A DNA stretch of 64,000 nucleotides, taken from assembly GCA_022925895.1 (NCBI GenBank), contig JAKSYS010000053.1:95018-159017 (forward strand). The letters run 5' to 3'. The position numbers and the translations under genes were made by a program. A model generated the notes under the pieces. It ran no database searches. It saw only the letters and a list, made by a program, of their open reading frames with translations, and was not told the origin of the DNA. Each line of letters opens with the position of its first letter. Positions within the stretch are counted from its first letter, which is position 1. Of this stretch, positions 52,009-61,799 are shown one piece after another. The stretch is from Fragilaria crotonensis (lineage: Eukaryota > Bacillariophyta > Fragilariophyceae > Fragilariales > Fragilariaceae).

Positions 52009-52841
52009 ATGTCGGACTCCCTTTGCGGTGATACAGTGCGATCACGTCGTGGTCTATTAGCATTGCTTTGGTCGCTTGTAACACTTTTGACGATAATTGC
52101 CTTTATGGTGACACTATCTGTAACCATTTCGGCAAAAACTGCTTCACAGTCATACAATGATGATAAGAACAACGACAACAAAGCAAATCAGCAAGATGAA
52201 ATCAGCCTCGCAGTCACATCACGAGCCATGGCATTTGCTGCGGTGTGGACAGCGGTGCTGGCTTGTTTAATGTCCGTTTTTGGAACTGTCATCCTAGGAT
52301 TCCAATCACCGACGGGGCAATATTACACGTGCTGTGCAAGCAACGTACATCGAACAACACCGCTAGGGCTCGGGTCTTTTATCGGAGCGCTCTTGATGTT
52401 TTCTAATCTCACATTGGTCTGCTCAGTTCTGTTTGGAGAGTTTGAGGTTAGTGTGTTGATATTTGTGACTTGAAACTTCGTTGTACACGTGCACTCATTT
52501 TTGTTGCAAAGATTCGAGATGGAGAGGAACAACAGGGGGACGCGGAGTATGCGCAAGAGCGAGCTGGCGAAAGATCATCTATGGCCTTCAGCATCATGTG
52601 CATGTTCCTAACTGTTTTGTACCTTGCCTTCGCTGCAACGGTTTATATCTTTTCACATTCGGTATTGGAAGAAAATGAAGCCGATGAGGAATCGCTGAGG
52701 GGGCAACAACAGCAGCAGCATGCGTATACTGGACAAACGCATGCGTACAGCGGCTATATTGACAATCGATTTGATATTCACCCAGCGTCAAAACCAGGTT
52801 TTGTGGGCGCTCAAGGTAGCGGCGACTCGGGATTGACGTAA
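52009..52841 (+). CDS. Four-TM (tetraspan-like) membrane protein, function unknown
   Basis: Exon 1 (52009-52446) ends LFGEFE and exon 2 (52512-52841) starts IRDGEEQQG. The 65-nt intron has GTTAGT and TTGCAAAG borders. The product is 255 residues with hydrophobic segments near residues 15-40, 70-95, 118-142 and 165-190. The first loop is long and hydrophilic (SQSYNDDKNNDNKANQQDE) and a Cys pair (YYTCCASN) precedes TM3. The cytosolic tail is Gln-rich (GQQQQQHAYTGQTHAYSGY). The layout recalls claudin- or tetraspan-type proteins but no signature allows a call. The start is the first good ATG (GTCGCCATGTC). Confidence 0.7.
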
Positions 52842-53581
52842 GGCGTTTACTACCCTTCAACGATGCTTGGTGTTTGGTTAGAAACAAAACATCACGTTGA
52901 GTTTGTCAGAGGATTGCAATTCAGTTCGTCCCAGCGTTGCTTGGTTCGCATCGGCATTTTAAGAGTCGAAGGATAAAAATATGTAACAGCACTCCGCTAG
53001 ATATCGTGTACAGCGAAAAATGTTAACAGTTGTGCAGCCATTTATGTCATGAATACATTAGCATTGAAGTACTCGGAGTACTCCAGTTGATTGCGAGAAG
53101 CTCATTCTGTGTCATGGCACTGCGCAGTAGTTGGAGCACGATCCCATCAAATTTTGATTTGCCAGCCAAGATTGTCTTCGAAGGGAATTATAGAGCCTAC
53201 ATCCCCCATCGAGTCGCATCAATCGGGGAATCTCCAAGCATGTTTTTAAAATGAATGACCCAGGAGCAATTATGAGATATGTACCTTAATCCTCAATAGG
53301 AAGTACAAGTATGGCTTGTTTCACTCTGAATCCACATCACGTTCAAATTCTGTAGAGTCAGTACAAAATTTGTGACGTCATAGCGATATTCACCAGGATG
53401 GCTGACTCGCATACGGATGCAACGCGATAAACAGCACCCAAAAACTGGAGTTGCGGACCATGGTATTGCAGCGGCAAGTTGATTGCCTTCCCGTGCTCAT
53501 CAGGAAGACCTTTTGGTGATTCAAGATTCGTCATTGGCTACAGAAGGCCGTTGCAGCAAAGGTCTTCCTGAATATTGGAAA
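52842..53581. other. Intergenic / upstream region of transposase copy 2
   Basis: Contains TGACGTCA at about 53372-53379, also present upstream of transposase copy 1 (26614). The open frame of the transposase begins at 53483 without an ATG. No inverted repeat matching the 3' side was found. Confidence 0.4.
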
Positions 53582-56500
53582 ATGAAGGCGCTACAGATGT
53601 ATTATCAATGTTGGATGGAGGTGACGAAGCAAACACGCTCCCGTGACAAGTGGTTGACCGACGAGACATATTTTCGTGCAGTGAAGGCGCAGTTTCCTTC
53701 TCTTAACTTGCTGGACTTCAACAGAGGTGTCCTGAATCGAGCAATTGCTGTTTGCGGTGGTGGAACAATGGATGATTTTTCATCATCTAATACTACTGGC
53801 ATATTCAGACGCAAGGCGAAAGGAACCGATCCCTTCGATAATCAGAAACGAACAATTTGGGGATATTATGTGACAACGCCTGGAGGATTGGTAGCGCGAC
53901 CACCAGATGGAACAAAGAGTTTCTTGTCGTTGCTTCAAGACGAAACCATCAATGATCGATATAGCGTTGCACGAGGTTTGTCCGAAGTTGTGGACTTGAC
54001 GAAGGAAATCCATGTCAAGTCGCGAGCGAAGCGCAGAGCTGAAGCGGTAGATAAAGCAGCAGCAGCAGCACTTGCAGCAGAAGAAACAGCCACGCCGAGC
54101 AAAAAAGTAAAACCTTCTGCAGATGATTCTACTACAGCTGCTGATGGGTCCGCCTCTTCTCAGATCATGCTCGAGACCTACTGGGACAGCCCTGAGGCAA
54201 AAAAATTGTTCCTCGGTAACTCAACTGACAATCGGAGCGTTGTGGATGTCCTCAGGGAAAGAATTCAAAGACTGCAGCAAGTCAATCGAACTCAAGATGG
54301 ATGGAGAGATCTTGTCGATAAGCATGACGTAGACAATCTATGTTCTGCGTATGATGTTTTCATAATCCGACAGAGATGTTGCATTCTGTGTTTAGCATAC
54401 ATTTTGGCGTTGGAAGAAATGAACTCTGTTCGCTGGGTTGAGGATTGCTGCTCCCAAGCTATCTTTGATAGCGGTCGGATGGGTATAGAAGCCGCCGCAA
54501 CGACTGAACGCACCGTTGCGGAGTGGAACATACTTTTGCGAGCAAATTGCGAGCATTTTCCCCTTCCAGACCCCAAGATACTCAAGCGCAAGAAACCACT
54601 GCCACACCTTCTCGAATATTATCGTGAGGAGATAACGCTTCCATGGATCGGTTTCTGCGTTAAAAACCTTGCTGACATCACTGTTGAAATGGCTCGTAAC
54701 GAGCTCGTAACGAATATCATTCCGAAAGCGTTCAACAAGATAAACGGCGACGACGACCACAATCAAGATGCAGGAGCTAGTAACGAAACAGAGCATCAAC
54801 AAAGCAACATTCAAACAATTAGAGACTGTTTACTTCAGGGTTACATAGAGTCACCTATTTCAATCTCAACAACGTGGCGATGGCTTCGACGTTTAGGTTT
54901 CGGGCATGACAGAAACAAGAAGTCTTTTTTTGTCGATGGACACGAGAGACCTGATGTTGTCTTCCATCGCAACGAGTTCTGTGCTAACTACCTCTCCAAA
55001 CTCGAACCTCGAACGCATCGATGGATCCAGGTGACGAAAGAGACTGTGGAAAGGTGGAAGTTAGACAACAGGATTCCAAACGACAGCAGTATCGCACATC
55101 AACAAGGATACACATACCGAAATGCCGCAGGCGAAGAAATGGTTGAGTTCCATGTAGACACCTATGATTTCCTTCATTCAGTTGCAGACAAAATGGGCTT
55201 TGGTTTGTTTGGCGGTAACCTCAGTGTTCGCAAGCCACAACACCAAAAACCTTTGATGATCTTTGGGCAGGACGAGAGCGTTTTCAATCAGTTCCTTCTC
55301 AAGCCGAAACAATGGGTGGCACCGCTTGGTCAAAGAGCACTTCTACCGAAGACCGAAGGAATCAGTCTCATGCTCTCTGCATTCCAAAGTCGAGAAACAG
55401 GATTTGGTGTGAAAGTCAGTCGCCTTCAACTAGACGAAATCAACGAAACACGTCGAGGTCAAAACTACGTTGATCTTGATGCAGCCCTTGCTGTACATGG
55501 TCAAGTTGCTAAGAAGGACCTGCAGGAGGCAAAATTTGTCGTGAGTTTCGAATTGGGAGCAAACAATGAAGGATACTGGACTTACAATCATATGTCAATA
55601 CAGTTTGAGGATTGTGTCGACTGTATCAAAGTTATCTACCTGCACTTTGATTTTGTTTTCTTGTTCGATCATTCACAGGGACATGCGAAAAAGTTAACCG
55701 GCGGTTTAGATGCTTACAGAATGAACAAAAGCTACGGAGGAGCGCAGCCGATGATGCGTGAGTCAAAGATAAAAGATCATGATGGTTACCTGGGAATGCA
55801 CGAACGTACCTTACAAGTTGGTGATACACAGTCGTTTGTGTTCACATCTGACGACGAGGGTCCGTTCTGGATGTCACCCGAGGAGAGGGAACTGAACCGG
55901 CATGATCGTTTGCTTCCGGCACCACCAGGTGCAAGGAATTTGCGAAACAAGACAATTGCAGAGCTCAAATCTGAGCTTCGTCAATTCGACGTTTTAAGCG
56001 AGCGTCGTCAATATCGGTTGACAGAATTGCAACAAATTGCAAGAGACAAGAATATAGATCTCAGAGTCGAACGGACAAGGGATAAAAAAGGTTGGACTGG
56101 TCAGCCAAAAGGTCTTCTTCAAGTTTTGTGGGAGCGAGGTTGGATCGATACCAATCAAATCGATAAATACACCATGGATATTCCAAAGGATGATGATGGC
56201 GGCGTAGTTGAAGGAGCAGAAAATTGGAGCTTGAAGTACTTGATGGCTAGTTGCCTCGATTTTGCTGAAGAGATGACGGCATTGCAGCATGTTGGGCATA
56301 TGCTTGGTGTCTCCGTTCTGATAACTCCAAAGTTCCACGCCGAAATGGCTGGTGAAGGAATCGAGTATAGCTGGGGTGTAGCGAAGAGTGTATACCGCAA
56401 AATGCCGCTGAATTCTAAAAAGGGAAAGGCATCGTTCAAGGTGTTAGTGAACGAATGTGCAAGCAGAGATGTCCTCACAACAGATACTGTACGAAAACTC

Positions 56501-56749
56501 TCACGACGAGCACGATCATACATCTGTGCCTACTATGCACTTCACCAACGGATGCTGTTGAACAACGGTGACAAGAACGATACTCCAACCCTCACCTTAC
56601 CTCTTATTGAACGTCTCATGAAAGAGTTCAAGACACACCGCGCTGCTGTTGACTTTGATGCAGGGTTTGTAAATAGCTTTGTGTCACCAGCAATTGAGGA
56701 TCTTGTTACGCACGCATTAAACAATGAAACGAAGCAACGTGATACATGA
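53582..56749 (+). CDS. Large intact DDE transposase-like protein
   Basis: One uninterrupted frame of 1,088 codons; the first ATG is at 53582, leaving 1,055 residues (upstream residues may be spliced in). Order: DNA-binding-like N-terminus (WLTDETYFRAVKAQFPSLNL, NTTGIFRRKAKGT), a linker with an Ala-rich helix and basic cluster (SRAKRRAEAVDKAAAAAL, PSKKVKP), helical middle (STTWRWLRRLGFGHDRNKKS), then an RNase H-like core. The core has MIFGQDESVFNQFLL (Asp1), FVFLFDHSQGHAKK (Asp2), MNKSYGGAQPMMRE and ITPKFHAEMAGEGIEYSWGVAK (Glu). This FDHS/GG-Q-MR layout recalls large transposases scattered in fungi and animals. Terminal repeats were not found. It may be active or domesticated. Confidence 0.75.
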   Translation: MKALQMYYQCWMEVTKQTRSRDKWLTDETYFRAVKAQFPSLNLLDFNRGVLNRAIAVCGGGTMDDFSSSNTTGIFRRKAKGTDPFDNQKRTIWGYYVTTPGGLVARPPDGTKSFLSLLQDETINDRYSVARGLSEVVDLTKEIHVKSRAKRRAEAVDKAAAAALAAEETATPSKKVKPSADDSTTAADGSASSQIMLETYWDSPEAKKLFLGNSTDNRSVVDVLRERIQRLQQVNRTQDGWRDLVDKHDVDNLCSAYDVFIIRQRCCILCLAYILALEEMNSVRWVEDCCSQAIFDSGRMGIEAAATTERTVAEWNILLRANCEHFPLPDPKILKRKKPLPHLLEYYREEITLPWIGFCVKNLADITVEMARNELVTNIIPKAFNKINGDDDHNQDAGASNETEHQQSNIQTIRDCLLQGYIESPISISTTWRWLRRLGFGHDRNKKSFFVDGHERPDVVFHRNEFCANYLSKLEPRTHRWIQVTKETVERWKLDNRIPNDSSIAHQQGYTYRNAAGEEMVEFHVDTYDFLHSVADKMGFGLFGGNLSVRKPQHQKPLMIFGQDESVFNQFLLKPKQWVAPLGQRALLPKTEGISLMLSAFQSRETGFGVKVSRLQLDEINETRRGQNYVDLDAALAVHGQVAKKDLQEAKFVVSFELGANNEGYWTYNHMSIQFEDCVDCIKVIYLHFDFVFLFDHSQGHAKKLTGGLDAYRMNKSYGGAQPMMRESKIKDHDGYLGMHERTLQVGDTQSFVFTSDDEGPFWMSPEERELNRHDRLLPAPPGARNLRNKTIAELKSELRQFDVLSERRQYRLTELQQIARDKNIDLRVERTRDKKGWTGQPKGLLQVLWERGWIDTNQIDKYTMDIPKDDDGGVVEGAENWSLKYLMASCLDFAEEMTALQHVGHMLGVSVLITPKFHAEMAGEGIEYSWGVAKSVYRKMPLNSKKGKASFKVLVNECASRDVLTTDTVRKLSRRARSYICAYYALHQRMLLNNGDKNDTPTLTLPLIERLMKEFKTHRAAVDFDAGFVNSFVSPAIEDLVTHALNNETKQRDT

Positions 56750-57354
56750 GAAATGAGAATATGATTCGATAAGGGATTTAAGGTTCAACTAAATTTTTAA
56801 AGTACCAAGTCTACGAGCCCCAACGATATGCGGTCTCGCAGTGAAATAAGCCATATCATACTTGTACCTGGTACAAGTACCAGTACTACACTAGAAACTT
56901 GCTCGCGTATTGTCATTGTATACATACTACTCTACTGCTACCAGTAATAAGTGTCGTATGCGTAGGGTCGTGTGAATTGGTATTTGAAATTCGATTACAC
57001 TGATACTGTAGTACTAGTACTCGGAGCTCCTCTACTTGTACCGTGGTACCGATACCTGTATTGGAGTACTGGTACTAGTTAATCCGGGCATGACATACCT
57101 GTAGGTGCTATCTGGTATTATAGCACATACACTGTATTGTTCATTGTTCGGCAATTGGCAATGTGTGGATAACAGTAGACCCAGACAACAGTGTCGGTAC
57201 ATGTTCGAACTCCGCGAAAAGGAACTCCGTATGATAGCTCGATTTAGGAGGACATCCTTGTCAGCATTTCCCTGAAACGGCGAAGACGAGCTGATGAGAA
57301 GACCACTGCACCTCGTACTTGCACTCGGAGTATGGAGTATGCTGTTTGCACACA
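56750..57354. other. Intergenic region, GTAC-rich
   Basis: Dense GTAC motifs at 56850-57080 between the transposase and the left LTR of copia element 2. No gene supported. Confidence 0.5.
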
Positions 57355-57578
57355 TGTTCAAGTGTGTACGTAACGGCCGACTCTTACCTTTGATAAGACG
57401 AGATAAACGATAAAGTAGTAACACGAGAGGCGTACAAAAGTAGTAAACGATAAACTTGTGTCTACGTCTGCTCATGTCTCTGATTACTACTGTACTAGCG
57501 GTTTCCGTACCGTATCGTCCGTATTTAAACGGTCCCCGTAAATCATGAATGCTCCTCGGGACAGAATGAGTTATTCCA
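57355..57578 (-). repeat. 3' LTR of copia element 2
   Basis: Starts TGTTCAAGTG on the plus strand. The right border is inferred at 57578 because the minus strand then reads GTGGGAAAG (polypurine) followed by TGGAATAACTC. The first 175 bases are repeated at 63826-64000. Confidence 0.7.
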
Positions 57579-57587
57579 CTTTCCCAC
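57579..57587 (-). other. Polypurine tract of copia element 2
   Basis: The minus strand reads GTGGGAAAG immediately before the inferred LTR start TGGAATAA. Confidence 0.5.
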
Positions 57588-57687
57588 TTGTTCTCAACGA
57601 CCTGGTATTCAGCCCGCGGACTCCATCCGCTCCAGGAGGTAAACGACCTCGCCCACGCGACCGTCGATAACCTAGGGCATGTCATTC

Positions 57688-60285
57688 TTAATACATAATG
57701 TGACGACAAAGTGCTCGACGACGGTCTGCAGTGAGTACCTTCGTAAATAAGTCGGCCAAGTTAGTCATGCCGTCTTCTTTTCCCACACGTATGATTTTCG
57801 CGGCGACAGCCTCGCGTACTGCATGGTAATTGATTGCGTTGTGCTTCTTCGCAAGCATTGATTCGGGGATAGTCGTGTTCTTCACGACACCGTTATTGTC
57901 GCAGAATATATTGGCCGGACCATCAATTGGCACGCCAAACATTCGGAGCTTATATCGCAACGCGACAAGCATGTCCTTCGCGGCTCGAAGCGCAACAAAT
58001 TCACTCCCAAAACTGGAGGATTCAACGGTATTTTGCCGTTTCGAAAACCAAATGATCGGCGCATTCTGAACGTAAATTATAATCCCAGTGTGCGATCTTC
58101 GAGTAATAACATTTCCTGCGTGATTTGCATCAACAAAACATGATATATTCACACATTTACCTTTTGGTTCTGGCATGTTCGGGGGTAGTTCCTCACATAC
58201 GTCCCCGTAAAAGTCTCGCCAATCAGCATCAGAGTTGAACACACGTTCATCGATATCAGGGGTTTTCGGATCGAAAACAATTCGAGCTCCGTTCTCATGC
58301 TTCTTCAAGTATGCGAAAATGTGGTATAATGCCTCAAGGTGACCGCGCCGTGGCAGTGCCTGATGTTGGGACAATTGTGATACTTCGACAAATATGTCGA
58401 GGCGCCCGAGTTCAATTGCCCATCGCAGTATTCCAATTAATTGAAGGAAACGCGACCCCATTTCGTCATTAAGTTCAGGAGTTACATCCAGCTCGGGTTT
58501 ATAGCCGCTGGGGAATGGATTCCTCGCCGTTGACTTCAACTTTGCTTCCGGATCGTCTTCTGCAATTAATCCTTCGACAACTTTGATGGCGTTCTTGACA
58601 TAAGTCTTACTGCCCATGGCCCATTCCACTTTACCATTCGGCAATTGGACCTTCTCCATATTGGCTCCAAGATATATATCGGGCTCGTGGACACTTTCCG
58701 GTTTGAGCTCGTACAATTTGCCCAGTTCGTCCATTGTTTGCTTTGGTTCTTTCGCGAATATCAGGATGTCGTCAACGTATACCAGCACCATATCATAGTG
58801 CGTTCCGGCACTCCGAATCCATACATCTGGATCTGCCTGTGTTGATGTAAAGTTCATATGACACAGCGTTGCCGCCAAGTCCGCACGCCAGGCAGCGCCT
58901 GATGATTTGAGTCCATATAGTGCACGCGTTACAATCAAGACTTTACCTCGGTCTTCGCCAGTTTCAATGCCGCCTTCAAACCAAATCTTCTCACGGCACG
59001 ATGCATTTAAGTATGCATTAGTTACATCCCCTGCCAGCACGTCGAGGTCGTTCAGACCAGCAATCAGAAACGCCAGGCGTACACTGTCGCGCGATACCAC
59101 GCTCGAGTAAGTTATCGATCCTGGCGTGTCGGTCGTGTGCCCTCCGGCAACAAACCTTGCCTTTCGGGTAAAATCCATTTTAACGTCGAATATCACATGA
59201 CATCGAATTTCTTGAAAGCCAATCATCGATGGCTCCTTCCCGCTTCGTGCTTGCGCGGGTGATATCCCATCAGCGCTTTTCCACGCGACTTTCACCTTTG
59301 TCATCTCCTTCCCTAGTGCCTTGCGCCAGAAGTCGGTTCCAGTCTCTTCGTCAATCATCAGGGCTTCTTCGACTGTCTTTGGCACACGTATGCCAAATTT
59401 GTGGGTCGTACGCCAATAGCGTTTGACCTTCGCAACAATGCGATTTCGCTTCCGCAGAACCGTATGTACCCACCAGTTAAACGCTGGCTCATTGGCAATT
59501 TTGTTTGCCGCTGCATATTCTGCAACTTGAACGGGATAGGCATCTTTTAAATCCTTCAATGGTAGCCAGTCCGAAGATCCGTCCTTCCACGAGACCAAAA
59601 GAGACCAGCCTCGGGTTGTCGATTTCGGGATACGATTCCCATTACGACTTGTGGTGAATCCATCTGCGATTTGAATCGCCGAGTTATCAGACCTGTGGTC
59701 AGTGATCTCGCTCAATAATTGATACTGATTTCCTTCAGAGTCAACCTGCGCATACATGCACTCTGCAATCACATTTGCGAAGTAGTTCTCAGTGGATCCA
59801 TCGGTGAACTCCACAACGTATTCTCGGTATCGAACAGGGGTTGGGATGTGCACGACCAATCGGTTCGCCAGAGGTACCTTTGCACGTTTGACCACACGGC
59901 CTTTGCGTTCGCTGCCGGTACCGACATCGAATATTAGCTCTGCATTCAAATATTTGTCAATCACGTCGTCGTTGATATCGTCGGCATCCAACGTGTCAGG
60001 GGTATTCATGTCACCATAATCCTCATCGGTGCGTATGGCGCCACTTGGCACCTCATCGAATTCGTCTTGGATATAAAATCCGTCAGCTGAATTGACCATA
60101 AAGTTCTGATCTGACAGACGCTCGTCAACTGCGCGGTCGAAACTCTCGATTTCGGCTTTGACATCATTGTTCAGATAGTCGTCACGTACGACATGTTGTA
60201 CCGTGGTTCGGGCAATTACATTGCCAGATTCAAGTAGTAGCCATAGCATAGATCGCTCCCGACCCGGTGGGCAACCCCAAGCCAT
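57688..60285 (-). CDS. Copia pol, reverse transcriptase-RNase H part
   Basis: An 865-codon frame. The first 250 residues link to integrase (ARTTVQHVV, acidic spacer, SWKDGSSDWLPLKDLKDAYP). Reverse transcriptase follows with HKFGIRVPKTVEEAL, HVIFDVKMDFTRKARFVAGG, GDVTNAYLNASCREKIWF, RALYGLKSSGAAWRADLA and the catalytic MVLVYVDDILIF. RNase H has CFVDANHAGN, HTGIIIYVQNAPIIWFSKRQ, VESSSFGSEFVALR and a C-terminal NYHAVREAVA...LADLFTKVLT. It overlaps the upstream integrase frame by 70 nt. The natural reading moves between frames near 60247, where one base seems lost. The ATG at 60285 is in the overlap and probably not used on its own. Confidence 0.88.
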   Translation of the reverse strand: MAWGCPPGRERSMLWLLLESGNVIARTTVQHVVRDDYLNNDVKAEIESFDRAVDERLSDQNFMVNSADGFYIQDEFDEVPSGAIRTDEDYGDMNTPDTLDADDINDDVIDKYLNAELIFDVGTGSERKGRVVKRAKVPLANRLVVHIPTPVRYREYVVEFTDGSTENYFANVIAECMYAQVDSEGNQYQLLSEITDHRSDNSAIQIADGFTTSRNGNRIPKSTTRGWSLLVSWKDGSSDWLPLKDLKDAYPVQVAEYAAANKIANEPAFNWWVHTVLRKRNRIVAKVKRYWRTTHKFGIRVPKTVEEALMIDEETGTDFWRKALGKEMTKVKVAWKSADGISPAQARSGKEPSMIGFQEIRCHVIFDVKMDFTRKARFVAGGHTTDTPGSITYSSVVSRDSVRLAFLIAGLNDLDVLAGDVTNAYLNASCREKIWFEGGIETGEDRGKVLIVTRALYGLKSSGAAWRADLAATLCHMNFTSTQADPDVWIRSAGTHYDMVLVYVDDILIFAKEPKQTMDELGKLYELKPESVHEPDIYLGANMEKVQLPNGKVEWAMGSKTYVKNAIKVVEGLIAEDDPEAKLKSTARNPFPSGYKPELDVTPELNDEMGSRFLQLIGILRWAIELGRLDIFVEVSQLSQHQALPRRGHLEALYHIFAYLKKHENGARIVFDPKTPDIDERVFNSDADWRDFYGDVCEELPPNMPEPKGKCVNISCFVDANHAGNVITRRSHTGIIIYVQNAPIIWFSKRQNTVESSSFGSEFVALRAAKDMLVALRYKLRMFGVPIDGPANIFCDNNGVVKNTTIPESMLAKKHNAINYHAVREAVAAKIIRVGKEDGMTNLADLFTKVLTADRRRALCRHIMY

Positions 60286-61796
60286 CGCGCGAGACGTCGC
60301 CCACTGCCGTCGATTTCGATTTTCTTCTGGTCATAGTACCATACGCGATCGTAAAACTCAAAGTCGATCCACTCGGATATGTCTGGTGTCTCACCGGTGA
60401 CAATTTCAATCCCGGTGCGCAGTTGTTGACCGCGAGGAATTCTGTTCAGGATGTTAGTCTCATAGACCAGACCATAATCCCACAGACGAGGTGGGACTTT
60501 CCGTTTGAGCATGCGATTCCTCCATCGCTTCTTGAGCTCGCCGATTTCTCTCTCGGCCGCATAATTCTGGTTCGATCGTCCAACCTCAGATCGCTTCAAC
60601 CTGATCTTCAAACGATTTACCTCCTTCATAAAGTCAGTCTTAGGACCAACAATTTCGGGAGCTCCATCAGACAATAAGGAGTCGGGAATGCCAACATCGT
60701 CGGCAAATTCGGTCAACGCCCGAGCGACTTTCGATTTCGAATCGAGAGGGTGGACAGTGGTGAACGATCCGTTAGTGAATACTTGCGCGCACGTGTTACC
60801 CTGGATTGATATGACCTTCGAGAATAAGGTATCAGTGAACCAGTCCCCGTTTAGGCGTCGCCGGTTCAGGTGTAAGTGATCAACACGATATCTTCGATGC
60901 AACGGGTGAACCGCCGTTCTTACTCCGCGCTGGGTAGTTACCTGAAGGGTTCGCTTGGCCGTCTCGAGGCCAATATTCCATTTGCGACTGAGATTCTCAA
61001 AGGTTACAGTCGAGTGTCGTTCGCTCGTGATCGTTGCGCTTATCCCACCGTGCGTCCCCGTAAGCGCAGAGGACACGAGAATAGCATTCGCATACAAAGA
61101 AGACACACAACACGGGTCAGAAGTGGGGAAGATCGCCGTCGGGGGTGCAGTCGAATGGGACCATATATCCCGTCTAGCGGTCGATATACAGTCGACGGCA
61201 CGCGCTGGATTCCGACGCGGTGCAGACATGTGCATGTCCGCGGGATTCCAAGTCGGCGAAGTAATTTCAACAATCGGTAGGTTCGACAGTTCCCAATCAG
61301 TGGGGACGCGTGACTCGAATGAAAGATTCGGTCCCGAAACGGTAAGAGGAATAAAAATGGAATCCAAATCAAGGCCAATCGGCCGGTGTGGATCCCACGG
61401 ATCATCACAAACGCCGTAGCCATGGGCTCGAATCTGATGGGGGTTGATTAAGGAGCAGTGTAAATCACTGCCAAACCACAGCACTTGGTCAGCGACCAGG
61501 ACGACAGAGTCGCCGGTTGTGGGACACGTGTACGTCGTAGCACACTTCGCAATCGGGACGTCTGGCTTCGGTTGATAATCCGCAGAAAAGGGAGAAACAT
61601 TGCAGTACTCGCCCGAAAGTTCGAGCAAACGCCAATTCGGTCCAGCACACGTGGTGTCAGCGTGGTTATCGATCTCATTGATGGCAATGTTGCCAGGAGT
61701 TGGTTGATTGGGCTTATGGTGTGTGGGACCCGTGCGCCTTGCACTTGAAATTAACGCGTGTGCCTGCGCCTGACGTGCACCACTGGTCTCTGCGAG
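60216..61796 (-). CDS. Copia pol, protease-integrase part
   Basis: In frame with gag and begins right after gag's TGA. The protease active site is EIDNHADTTCAGPNW (about 61640-61685). The flap-like SVVLVADQVLWFGSDLHCSL and a spacer follow. The pre-integrase segment VHPLHRRYRVDHLHLNRRRL precedes the integrase core, with VFTNGSFTTVHPL, LSDGAPEIVGPKTDFMKEVN (Asp) and RSNQNYAAEREIGELKKRW (Glu). It ends with WYYDQKKIEIDGSGRRLARW and then runs into a stop while the RT frame takes over. The classical HHCC zinc ligands are not obvious. No ATG opens this frame, so expression would need readthrough of the TGA or an internal start. Confidence 0.82.
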   Translation of the reverse strand, partial: LAETSGARQAQAHALISSARRTGPTHHKPNQPTPGNIAINEIDNHADTTCAGPNWRLLELSGEYCNVSPFSADYQPKPDVPIAKCATTYTCPTTGDSVVLVADQVLWFGSDLHCSLINPHQIRAHGYGVCDDPWDPHRPIGLDLDSIFIPLTVSGPNLSFESRVPTDWELSNLPIVEITSPTWNPADMHMSAPRRNPARAVDCISTARRDIWSHSTAPPTAIFPTSDPCCVSSLYANAILVSSALTGTHGGISATITSERHSTVTFENLSRKWNIGLETAKRTLQVTTQRGVRTAVHPLHRRYRVDHLHLNRRRLNGDWFTDTLFSKVISIQGNTCAQVFTNGSFTTVHPLDSKSKVARALTEFADDVGIPDSLLSDGAPEIVGPKTDFMKEVNRLKIRLKRSEVGRSNQNYAAEREIGELKKRWRNRMLKRKVPPRLWDYGLVYETNILNRIPRGQQLRTGIEIVTGETPDISEWIDFEFYDRVWYYDQKKIEIDGSGRRLARWLGVAHRVGSDLCYGYYLNLAM

Positions 61797-61799
61797 TCA
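61797..61799 (-). other. In-frame TGA between gag and protease
   Basis: The minus strand reads ACC TGA CTC GCA. Both sides are open for long distances in the same frame. Either a CGA-to-TGA type mutation or a readthrough signal. Confidence 0.6.
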
